DNA of 32,389 bases from Candidatus Woesearchaeota archaeon (lineage in GTDB: Archaea > Nanobdellota > Nanobdellia > SCGC-AAA011-G17 > GW2011-AR17): contig JAFCFS010000005.1 in NCBI GenBank assembly GCA_017608525.1, positions 1-32,389 of the forward strand, read 5' to 3'. The stretch's first letter is position 1. Every line of letters starts with the position of its first letter. The notes beneath the pieces are model-generated. The model worked only from the letters and a program-made list of their open reading frames with translations. It was not told the origin of the DNA and ran no database searches. Below, in pieces: positions 1 to 7,979 of this stretch. The translations under genes were made by a program, and so were the position numbers.

Positions 1-110
1 GTTTTCTTAATAAAACTCTGCCCCCATGTCATGATTATTGCTGCTAAAGCAACTGTAAACCCTATAATTAGAACAGTAGCAATCAATGGAGAGATACCTC
101 TTTTTTTCAC
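1..110 (-). CDS. Archaeal type IV pilin-like protein, N-terminus only (runs off window start)
   Basis: Reverse translation from GTG at 110: VKKRGISPLIATVLIIGFTVALAAIIMTWGQSFIKK, a class III signal peptide/hydrophobic helix; good Shine-Dalgarno AGGAGGT just upstream (plus strand acctcct ~118-124). Not in ORF track. Confidence 0.75.
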   Translation of the reverse strand, partial: MKKRGISPLIATVLIIGFTVALAAIIMTWGQSFIKK

Positions 111-177
111 AGTTATTACCTCCTTTTTTTTACTTTTACAAATTTAGAAATGATTTTGCTTTATATAAATCTTTTTG

Positions 178-642
178 TTAGCAATTTTCTAGTTTTTTTG
201 TTAGCTCACCAAACTCATCTTTTTTCCCTACGCATGCAAATTCCCCTTCACCGATTTTTACAATAGGAATAATTTCAATCTTTTTAACCATATTTGCATC
301 CTCAATTTTTATTTCCTTTGTTAAAATCCCCAACCTTTTTACACCTTCCAAATCTTTCAAAATAACGTCATATTTGCTTTTATAAAATCTAATTTTAAAT
401 TTTGATATGTTTTCTTTCTCGTTTATTATTGTCAGCTTAACATAATCATCCCCTGCACAAGCATTTTTAATTTTGAAAAATACATTATTTGTACAGAAAA
501 TCTCAAAGTTTGCTGTTGAGCTTGTTTCCAAAGTTGTTGTTCTAACAAATGATTGAAGCCAGACGAAAATACCCAGAGCAAGAAGAACACAAAAAGAAAC
601 TATTAATGTTGTAATTATTAAAGGATTTGTTCCCTTTTTCAT
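178..642 (-). CDS. Pilin-like secreted/membrane-anchored protein
   Basis: MKKGTNPLIITTLIVSFCVLLALGIFVWLQSFV resembles the N-terminus of the adjacent pilin-like ORF; small soluble C-terminal part with cysteines. Confidence 0.55.
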   Translation of the reverse strand: MKKGTNPLIITTLIVSFCVLLALGIFVWLQSFVRTTTLETSSTANFEIFCTNNVFFKIKNACAGDDYVKLTIINEKENISKFKIRFYKSKYDVILKDLEGVKRLGILTKEIKIEDANMVKKIEIIPIVKIGEGEFACVGKKDEFGELTKKLENC

Positions 643-2987
643 ATTTCTAAGTCCTTTCTTGCAACATCAAGCAATAATTTTCTCTCAGCTTTAGCAACGA
701 CATGCCTTATTCTTTCAACGGCATCTATGTTAACAGAAATGCTATCTATTCCTGCCTTAACTAAAAATTCAGCCATTTCGGGTCTGGAGCCAGCTTGCCC
801 ACATATGCTTGTTTCCACATTGTATTTTTTACAAACATCAATAACGTATTTTAACTGTCTTAAAACTGCTGGATGCATCTCATCATATAATTTTTGGACT
901 ATTGGATTGTTTCTATCAACAGCTAAAGTAAATTGCGTTAAATCATTTGTTCCAAAACTTATAAAATCGATCCCTTCCTTGCAAATTTCTTCAATGATTT
1001 GTACTGCAGCAGGTGTTTCTATCATGACACCAAAATCTATATTCTCCCTTGGTTCAAGACCAATCTCCTTTAGCAATTCTTTTGCCTTTTTTATTTGTTC
1101 TATATGCGTTACCATTGGAAGCATCACGCCAACATTTGTGTATCCTTTGTCATGAGCAATTTTAATGGCCTCAAATTCCGCCTTAAGCAATTCTTTTTGA
1201 TCAATTCCCCTCCTTATTCCGTGCCATCCGAGCATTGGATTGTCTTCTTTTGGTTCTTCTTCTCCTCCTTTCAAATCCCTGTATTCATCGGTTCTGAAAT
1301 CTGACGTCCTATACCATACAGGTTTTCCAGGAAATGCTTTTGCAATTTGAATTATTCCTTCTGAGAGATTTTTTACAAGTTCATCCTTTCTTCCGTGCTT
1401 AAGAAGATAGCTAGGATGTTCTTTCTCTTTTCCAACAATCATAAATTCCGCTCTCAATAAACCAACTCCATCAGCCCCGGTTGCCGCAGCCTTTTCAGCC
1501 ATATCTGGTAGGCCAACAATTACTTTTATTGAAGTTACTGTTTCAATTGGGATTTTTGCTTCTTCTGAAATGATTTCTTTCTTAACTTCCTCCTTTTTTT
1601 CTTCTTCAATTTTTCCTTCATAGACTTTACCAGAATAAGCATCAACAGTTACTATGCTCCCTTCCTTTAGAACTTCTGTTGCCTTTTGTGTTCCAACTAT
1701 GCAAGGAATTCCCATCTCTCTACTTACTATTGCTGCATGACATGTGCTTCCTCCAGAATTCGTTACTATTGCAGCCGCTTTTTTCATTGTTGGAACCATA
1801 TCCGGATTGGTCATTTCTGTAACAAGGACATCTCCTTTTTCAACTTTATTTAAGTCTTCCATTCCGTGAACAATTTTTACCCTTCCACTTGCTTTTCCAG
1901 GGCTAGCACCAATTCCTTTAACAAGAATTTTACCTTCCTCTTCTTTCTTTTCCTCTTCCTTTTTCTCTTTCTTTTTTAGAGTTGTTATTGGTCTTGATTG
2001 AACTATGTAAATATTGTTATCTTCTATAGCATACTCAATATCTTGTGGTGATCCATAATACTCTTCTATCCTTTTTGCATATTTTGCCAGCTCAACAATT
2101 TCAGAATCAGTTAAGACTTGTGCATTTTTCTTCTCTTCCGGAACCTCTCTTTTAATTGTTGTCCCAGCCCTTGGATCTCTTGTGAACATCCAATCCTGTT
2201 TACTGATTTTTTTGTCTACAATTTTAAAAGTTGATTTTTCAACAATATATTCATCTGGAGTTATCGCACCTGAAACAACAGCTTCACCTAAACCCCATCC
2301 AGCTTCAATCATTATTTCGTTTTCATTTTCTGTTACAGGATTTGTTGAAAAAATTACTCCACTCTTTTTTGAGTCAACCATTCTTTGAACAACAACAGCA
2401 ATAAAAACCTTTTCATGAGGGAAATTGTTTTTAACTCTGTAGTAAATTGCTCTTGCAGTAAAAAGCGAAGCCCAACATCTTTGGACAGCGTTGACCACAT
2501 TTTCTGCACCTCTTACATTAAGATATGTTTCTTGTTGTCCTGCGAAACTCGCTGTTGGTAAATCTTCTGCTGTTGCGGAGCTTCTTACAGCAACAAATGT
2601 TTGTTCCCTTGCAGATTTTAAAATGTCAACAACTTCTCTCTTTGCTTTCCTCATTAATTCTCTATCAAGACAAAGAGCATCGTAAGCTTCTACTATTGCA
2701 TTCCTTACACTTTTCGGCATCTCAGCACCCATAATTATATTTTTAATTTTCTTAGATGCTTCCTGCAATTTTGCTGTGTTTTCAACATCTAGATTTTTTA
2801 GAATTGAATATATGCTTTCAGCTATCCCGCTTTCCTTTAAAAATTTTTTATAAGCTTGCGCAGTAACGACAAAACCTGGAGGGATAGGAAAGCCAGCATT
2901 GTACATTTCAGCCAAAGAAGCACCTTTTCCGCCAGCAATTCCAATGTCTTCTTTTGAAAGCTCACTAAACCACATAACATCAGCCAT
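639..2987 (-). CDS. ppsA: Phosphoenolpyruvate synthase
   Basis: 782 aa; GGKGASLAEM, AVRSSATAEDLPTASFAGQQETYLNV, GGSTCHAAIVSREMGIPCIVG phospho-His motif, C-terminal TIM barrel FGTNDLTQFTLAVDRN. Confidence 0.97.
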   Translation of the reverse strand: MADVMWFSELSKEDIGIAGGKGASLAEMYNAGFPIPPGFVVTAQAYKKFLKESGIAESIYSILKNLDVENTAKLQEASKKIKNIIMGAEMPKSVRNAIVEAYDALCLDRELMRKAKREVVDILKSAREQTFVAVRSSATAEDLPTASFAGQQETYLNVRGAENVVNAVQRCWASLFTARAIYYRVKNNFPHEKVFIAVVVQRMVDSKKSGVIFSTNPVTENENEIMIEAGWGLGEAVVSGAITPDEYIVEKSTFKIVDKKISKQDWMFTRDPRAGTTIKREVPEEKKNAQVLTDSEIVELAKYAKRIEEYYGSPQDIEYAIEDNNIYIVQSRPITTLKKKEKKEEEKKEEEGKILVKGIGASPGKASGRVKIVHGMEDLNKVEKGDVLVTEMTNPDMVPTMKKAAAIVTNSGGSTCHAAIVSREMGIPCIVGTQKATEVLKEGSIVTVDAYSGKVYEGKIEEEKKEEVKKEIISEEAKIPIETVTSIKVIVGLPDMAEKAAATGADGVGLLRAEFMIVGKEKEHPSYLLKHGRKDELVKNLSEGIIQIAKAFPGKPVWYRTSDFRTDEYRDLKGGEEEPKEDNPMLGWHGIRRGIDQKELLKAEFEAIKIAHDKGYTNVGVMLPMVTHIEQIKKAKELLKEIGLEPRENIDFGVMIETPAAVQIIEEICKEGIDFISFGTNDLTQFTLAVDRNNPIVQKLYDEMHPAVLRQLKYVIDVCKKYNVETSICGQAGSRPEMAEFLVKAGIDSISVNIDAVERIRHVVAKAERKLLLDVARKDLEI

Positions 2988-3026
2988 TATAAATAGAGAT
3001 GAATTTTTGGGTATTTAAACTTTCTC

Positions 3027-3224
3027 CTAATAATAATCTAGGGCAAGCTTTGTTTCCTCAAGAATTTTTATCTTTTCCTTCATAAGATTTATTTCATTTC
3101 TAAAAAATTCTTCTTGGAATCCTTTTTTAATCATTTCTTCATATGTTTTAATATTCATTTCGCAATTTTTAATTTCGTAACCAATCATTTTCTTAGCTTT
3201 TTGTATTGTATTCATGAATTTCAC
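3027..3224 (-). CDS. Small hypothetical coiled protein
   Basis: 65 aa ORF, K/E-rich helical, overlaps end of upstream ORF by 32 bp. Confidence 0.4.
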   Translation of the reverse strand: MKFMNTIQKAKKMIGYEIKNCEMNIKTYEEMIKKGFQEEFFRNEINLMKEKIKILEETKLALDYY

Positions 3225-3501
3225 CCTCCAGTATTTCTAGGAATTTGTCCTCCAATGTCCTATGGACTTTTCTTTCCAGTTCACCTCCTTTCAGCCCGGT
3301 TTCCGAAGCAATTTTTAGTTTTAATTTGACATACTCTCTTATTACCTCTTTTTTATCTATGCCTATTGAAGCATACATCTCGAATATTCTTTTCAGTGGA
3401 GCCATGAGCATGAAACCCGGCCACGTCGGGCCGGGCGAAGGAGGTAATGCAAGAAAGTTTTCCCTCTGTTTTAACTTTTGAGAAGGAACACTTTCCAGCA
3501 T
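3193..3501 (-). CDS. Hypothetical protein (start uncertain; possibly the internal Met near 3411)
   Basis: 102 aa; C-terminal half (MAPLKRIFEMYASIGIDKKEVIREYVKLKLKIASETGLKGGELERKVHRTLEDKFLEILEGE) looks like real helical protein; N-terminal PSPGPTWPGF crosses a GC-rich hairpin. Confidence 0.5.
   Translation of the reverse strand: MLESVPSQKLKQRENFLALPPSPGPTWPGFMLMAPLKRIFEMYASIGIDKKEVIREYVKLKLKIASETGLKGGELERKVHRTLEDKFLEILEGEIHEYNTKS
3416..3435. repeat. Perfect GC-rich inverted repeat/hairpin CCCGGCC-ACGTCG-GGCCGGG
   Basis: 7-bp all-GC perfect stem, 6-nt loop, in otherwise AT-rich DNA. Confidence 0.85.
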
Positions 3502-3570
3502 TTTTTCGAAAATTTTTTTTCATTTTGTTTTCAATTTTTTGTAGTAAATGCCTGCATATTTTTTATTTAT

Positions 3571-3710
3571 AAACCCTCAAAGAATTCTTACGAAAAATTT
3601 AAAAATAATTTAGTTTTCTTAAACTAAAAACCGAATCCTTTGAGGGTTCTTGAAGTCGGGAAGGTTTTCCTCAAAAGGGTTCTTGATCCCGAGAGGAAAA
3701 CTTTTCCCCT
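3571..3710. promoter_or_regulatory. Candidate structured RNA/switch with competing helices (strand uncertain, plus weakly favoured)
   Basis: AACCCTCAAAG (3572-3582) pairs CTTTGAGGGTT (3638-3648); internal hairpin TTTAGTTT-TCTT-AAACTAAA; AATCCTTTGAGG (3634-3645) can instead pair CCTCAAAAGGGTT (3669-3681); GGGAAGGTTTTCCTC (3658-3672) can pair GAGGAAAACTTTTCCC (3693-3708) with G-U pairs on plus strand. Confidence 0.5.
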
Positions 3711-3778
3711 CATTTTTATGATTTCTCTTAGTAAGAATAATAACTTAGGCATATTTAAATATTTTTATTTGAGAAAAA

Positions 3779-4297
3779 TTACATTAACTTTTCAACTTCA
3801 ACAGAACACTTGCACGGGAGTTTTGGAAATATGGCCCTAAGAACTTCTTTTACATAAGGAATTGCATTTTCCTCGCATGCTATAGAAAATATAATCTGCC
3901 CTTTTTTAACCTGTGCAGCAAGACCAACAGGCTTTCCAAAAGAGAGCTGCATACCAGTTTGCATCCTGTCAGCCCCTGCTCCAGTAAGCATTTTGTTTTC
4001 TCTTAGAACATGGTGCGGATAAATTCTTATTTTAAAGTAATAGTTACTCCCTAATCTGCTTTCCAATTTTTTATTTACATACATTCTGGTTGCTTCTATT
4101 GCATTTTGTCTTATTTGTATATCTTGTTTTGACTTGAGGTAAATTACATAAGGAAATTTTCTTTTTGGGTCACCCATATCAAATTTAACAATTCTGACTT
4201 CCGGAACTGCTTTGATAAAACTTTTTCTTTTGAATTTAGATTTTCTTGTGTAGGGTCTTTCTATGTCCCTGTAGCATGAAAATGGTCTTAAACCCAT
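3779..4297 (-). CDS. rpl10e: Large ribosomal subunit protein uL16/L10e
   Basis: MGLRPFSCYRDIERPYTRKSKFKRKSFIKAVPEVRIVKFDMGDP...GADRMQTGMQLSFGKP; start placed at internal Met (ORF opens at 4309). Confidence 0.96.
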   Translation of the reverse strand: MGLRPFSCYRDIERPYTRKSKFKRKSFIKAVPEVRIVKFDMGDPKRKFPYVIYLKSKQDIQIRQNAIEATRMYVNKKLESRLGSNYYFKIRIYPHHVLRENKMLTGAGADRMQTGMQLSFGKPVGLAAQVKKGQIIFSIACEENAIPYVKEVLRAIFPKLPCKCSVEVEKLM

Positions 4298-4298
4298 C

Positions 4299-4559
4299 TT
4301 AATCACCAATTTTTATCTTTTTCCCAATTGCTTGTCCAGGAATGCCTTTTTCCATAACGGCTCTAACACATCCGCTGTTTCCATGTAAAGATTTTATTAC
4401 TCCTTTAATTGTTTTTCCGCTTGGACTTTTCCATGCAACTTCTTTATTTAAAAGTTTTTCTGCATCCTTTCTTGTTGTAATACTCTCAACATGAATAATT
4501 ATATGATTCGTTTTTTGATGGTGTCTTGCCCTTCTAAAATTAACAATAACGCCTTCCAT
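4299..4559 (-). CDS. rpl35ae: Large ribosomal subunit protein eL33/L35Ae
   Basis: MEGVIVNFRRARHHQKTNHIIIHVESI...WKSPSGKTIKGVIKSLHGNSGCVRAVMEKGIPGQAIG. Confidence 0.93.
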   Translation of the reverse strand: MEGVIVNFRRARHHQKTNHIIIHVESITTRKDAEKLLNKEVAWKSPSGKTIKGVIKSLHGNSGCVRAVMEKGIPGQAIGKKIKIGD

Positions 4560-4560
4560 T

Positions 4561-6444
4561 TTACCTCAATATTACTTCGATTTCTTTTCCGACTATTTCT
4601 TTTAAATCAGAAAGTGTTTTTTCTTTTATAAATGCTCTTGGAGGTGCACTAATCTTTGCAATACATTCCTCGTAATCTTCCAACTTAGCTTTTTCCACAT
4701 CAAGTAATGCACCGTCCTTTCCCAATTTAGCTTTAAGTAGTTCTTCTCTCTTTTCCAAATCAACTGTGATAAAAACCATATCTCCAAGTATAGTAAGTTC
4801 GCCAATTTTATTATTGTACTTAAACCTTATCTTGCACTTCTCCAATTCAATTATCTTTTTCCTTTGCATATGCTCAACCAATGTCTTGACGAAATTTCTA
4901 GCTTCTTTTTTAACCTTTTCCAGTTCTTGTTTAGTTAATTTTCCTTTAAGATAGTCTTCTTTTGCATCGATAACATCTTTTAAAACTTTTAAGAATCTTA
5001 TTGGTATTTTTTCTTTCTCTACCAGAATTTCTTTAAATTTCTTTTCAAGCTCTTCGGTTTTTACACTCTTTTCACCAAGCATAGCAAGTAAATCTTTAGT
5101 TATGTTAATACATGCATCATAAACATCTAATATGCTTTCCTTTTGGCTTCTCTCCTCAATTTGCTTGAAAAGCTCTTTGATCCTTTTTAAATACTCTTGT
5201 GCATCCTTTAGCAAATCGTCAATTTCTTTTCCGCTAACTTCCTTTATTTCCCCATGTTCAATCTTTTTATAAGTGGATCTTACCTTTTCCAAAATTTCAA
5301 CATATTTTTTCTCCAGAAGTTTTTCTTTTTTAACAAAAATTTCTTCCATTAACTTAACAGTTTCCTTTGGGGTTGGTGGCGGAATTCCATAAAGCATCAA
5401 AGCAGCTTGGGCAGGATTAAGTACGGCATAATACAAATCTTCACCAACAACACTTAACATCTTAGCCCTTATTCTTTCAAGCAACCTTTCACCCAATTCC
5501 ATATTCATATCAATTGCTTCCGGACTTGGCTTTACCCTTCCCATCTGCAATAACAATTTCCATGGCATAAAAACTCCTCTATCGTACAACGGAACACCAT
5601 CCCTCAGAAATGTAAAAATAACAGGGTTGGCATCTTTTAAATTGTCCCAAAAATCTGTTAGAATGTAAGTTTGAATATGGAAGCTCTTCTCTACACCTGT
5701 TATTTTGCTTGCTTCAAACCCCATCCCTACAATTATTGCCCTTAACTTGTCTTTTAACTCAGCTCTGCTCATTTTCTTAACATCAGTATCGTCCACGATT
5801 ACATAAACGTCTATATCATTTGCTTTTTCTCCTCTGAATAGGGAACCAGCAGCAACATAACTAACAATATATTTTTCAAACTTTTTTAGGACCATATTTT
5901 TGTGAACTTCAGCTATTTTAATTGCTTTTAACATATCTAATGGATCATGGACTGGTGCACTCATAGCAATCAAGCCCAAAATTTCGTATTTACCATCATA
6001 GCAGTATTCCTTCAATTCAGAAAGAAGCATTGTTTGAGGATTTAGCTTTGGATCTATTTCTGATGCGATTTTGTTTATTATCTCTGTCAATTTTTCATGA
6101 AGTTCTTCCCTTGTCATTCTTCTTACATCAGAATCGTCTACTAAAACAAGGAGATTTATTTTATTTGGATCAATTTTTTCTTCACCTTCTAATTTCTTTG
6201 GAGGCAACAATGCAATGCCAACAATATACTCTTCAAATTTTTCAATAACCTTTCCTTTGAAAGCATCTATTTTTGTTTTGAGCTCTTTTAGCTTTTCTTT
6301 CATTTCTGGTGTTATTCCTGGGATTTCCGGAAATTCTTCTTTCTTTTCCTCTTCCTTTTTTGGCTTCTCTTCTTTCTTTTCCATTTTTTCTTCCTCTTTA
6401 ACTTCCTTTTTTTCTTCGCTTTTTTCTTTCTTGCTTTCTTCCAT
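4561..6444 (-). CDS. Tandem nucleotidyltransferase-domain protein with HEPN-like C-terminal helical region
   Basis: Second NTase repeat has GSLFRGEKANDIDVYVIVDD (GS...DxD); first repeat (ALLPPKK...NKINLLVLVDDSD) lacks GS and Asp pair; K/E-rich N-terminal tail; helical 'LNPAQAALMLYGIPPPTPKE...RSTYKKIEHGE' HEPN-like. Start at MEESKKEK. Confidence 0.75.
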   Translation of the reverse strand: MEESKKEKSEEKKEVKEEEKMEKKEEKPKKEEEKKEEFPEIPGITPEMKEKLKELKTKIDAFKGKVIEKFEEYIVGIALLPPKKLEGEEKIDPNKINLLVLVDDSDVRRMTREELHEKLTEIINKIASEIDPKLNPQTMLLSELKEYCYDGKYEILGLIAMSAPVHDPLDMLKAIKIAEVHKNMVLKKFEKYIVSYVAAGSLFRGEKANDIDVYVIVDDTDVKKMSRAELKDKLRAIIVGMGFEASKITGVEKSFHIQTYILTDFWDNLKDANPVIFTFLRDGVPLYDRGVFMPWKLLLQMGRVKPSPEAIDMNMELGERLLERIRAKMLSVVGEDLYYAVLNPAQAALMLYGIPPPTPKETVKLMEEIFVKKEKLLEKKYVEILEKVRSTYKKIEHGEIKEVSGKEIDDLLKDAQEYLKRIKELFKQIEERSQKESILDVYDACINITKDLLAMLGEKSVKTEELEKKFKEILVEKEKIPIRFLKVLKDVIDAKEDYLKGKLTKQELEKVKKEARNFVKTLVEHMQRKKIIELEKCKIRFKYNNKIGELTILGDMVFITVDLEKREELLKAKLGKDGALLDVEKAKLEDYEECIAKISAPPRAFIKEKTLSDLKEIVGKEIEVILR

Positions 6445-6533
6445 TTTATTTTTTTTCAAATAGGAGCTTATATAAACTTTTCTATTTTTTAAACACAATA
6501 AAATTTAAATACAAAAATTTCCTAAATTTGGAT

Positions 6534-7466
6534 ATGTTTGAAAAACTGACAAAAAAGCCATTTAAGGATAGGCTAAAAGATACAGTCTTTCTTTTGAAGC
6601 ATTCTTTTACTATAATAGGAAAAGAGAAAGATATCAAAAAGCCCATTGTTCATATGATATCTTTTTCTATATTGGTAACGAGTTCGATATTTATTTTCAT
6701 ACTAACACTGCTTCTTAAAAAGTTTATTTTTTTTGGAGTTTTATTTTTTCTTTTTTGGCTCTTCCTAACTTTTTATAAATATTTTTTCTATGTGAGAAGA
6801 AAAGCAGATATAAGCTGGCTTGTTTATAATACGCTTTGTGGTAATGATATTTCTTACAACGATGCCCATCTCCACACAAAAAATGAAAAATCAAAATTGA
6901 GATACATAGCAGCCATAGAAATTCTAATGAAGTATTTTGGGCGCCTTAGAAAAAAAGAAAAAGGAATAGGAGCAGCCTTAGTTAACCTATTCCTAAGAGC
7001 TATTGCTGAAGCTTGGGATTTGTTAAGCAATTATATGATTCCTGCAGTTGTGATTGAAAGGAAACCGCTTAAAGAAATAATACCCAATGTTAAGAATTTG
7101 GGAAAGAACGTACCAGCAGCATTAGTTGGTGTATTTGGAATAGATTTTGCAGGAAATGTTATTCACTTATTGATTGCCCCATTTTATTTGGCATGCTTAA
7201 TTATATCTGTTTTTTTGGGTTATTTAATTTCTTTATTTACGCAAACTACTGTAATCAAATTCTTTCCGATCCATTTTTCGTGGGTTCCGCCTTTTATATT
7301 TATTTATATAGCAATAATAATCGGATGGATAATCAAACTTTTGGTTGAAGCTGTAAAAATAATTTACTTTACCATTTTCTATACGTCCATAACAAGACCA
7401 AACTCCATAATACCAAGTATTAGAGAAGAAATAACCAATTATCTTTTAATGAAGAAAAAAAGTTAA
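6534..7466 (+). CDS. Polytopic membrane protein, unknown function
   Basis: Several hydrophobic segments; C-terminal FYTSITRPNSIIPSI; ATG at 6534 preferred over TTG at 6528. Confidence 0.65.
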   Translation: MFEKLTKKPFKDRLKDTVFLLKHSFTIIGKEKDIKKPIVHMISFSILVTSSIFIFILTLLLKKFIFFGVLFFLFWLFLTFYKYFFYVRRKADISWLVYNTLCGNDISYNDAHLHTKNEKSKLRYIAAIEILMKYFGRLRKKEKGIGAALVNLFLRAIAEAWDLLSNYMIPAVVIERKPLKEIIPNVKNLGKNVPAALVGVFGIDFAGNVIHLLIAPFYLACLIISVFLGYLISLFTQTTVIKFFPIHFSWVPPFIFIYIAIIIGWIIKLLVEAVKIIYFTIFYTSITRPNSIIPSIREEITNYLLMKKKS

Positions 7467-7514
7467 ACAAATTTTAGAAAAATTTTAAAATAGAGTATAT
7501 AATTTCTTGATGGG

Positions 7515-7979
7515 ATGAATAAAAAAATTAAAGGGCTCATTAGAGAGGAAAAAAATCTAGTAAAAATCCTGTTAGAAGTTCAAAAAGAAATAGGCTATTT
7601 GCCAAAGGAAATTATGGAATATATATCAAAAGAGAAAAACATTCCATTAAGTAAGGTTTATAGGATAGCTACATTTTATAAGGCATTTAGTTTAACCCCT
7701 AAAGGAAAATTTCATATCAAAGTATGTTCAGGAACAGCATGTCATGTTAGAGGAAGCGAAAATCTTTTGAACTTTTTGTGTAAGTATACAGGAAGCGAGC
7801 CTGGAAAAATAAGCAAAGATGGAAAGTATAGCATTGAGAAAGTTAATTGTTTGGGAGTTTGTGCAATCGGACCAGTTGCGGTAATTAATGGAAAATATTA
7901 TGGGAAACTCAATCAACTAAAATTAAAAAAATTGCTTGAGAAGATCGAAAATGAAGATAAAGAACGTGAAAGAATTTGA
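7515..7979 (+). CDS. nuoE: NuoE/HoxE/HndA-type [2Fe-2S] thioredoxin-fold subunit
   Basis: VQKEIGYLPKEIMEYISKEKNIPLSKVYRIATFYKAFS; CSGTAC...CLGVCAIGPVAVING cluster ligands. Confidence 0.93.
   Translation: MNKKIKGLIREEKNLVKILLEVQKEIGYLPKEIMEYISKEKNIPLSKVYRIATFYKAFSLTPKGKFHIKVCSGTACHVRGSENLLNFLCKYTGSEPGKISKDGKYSIEKVNCLGVCAIGPVAVINGKYYGKLNQLKLKKLLEKIENEDKERERI

Noticed and set aside
727-2734. Plus-strand ORFs 727-1155, 1095-1304, 2182-2388, 2491-2685, 2525-2734
   Set aside because: Antisense to the clearly coding ppsA; no recognisable protein features.
3640-3840. 66-aa plus-strand ORF MRVLEVGKVFLKRVL...
   Set aside because: Covers the inverted-repeat region and antisense end of L10e; low-information peptide, more likely non-coding structure.
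6315-6444. K/E-rich tract of NTase protein (and PpsA linkers) as repeat expansion or frameshift artefact
   Set aside because: Frame is maintained and joins well-formed domains; consistent with AT-rich AAR/GAR low-complexity linkers.
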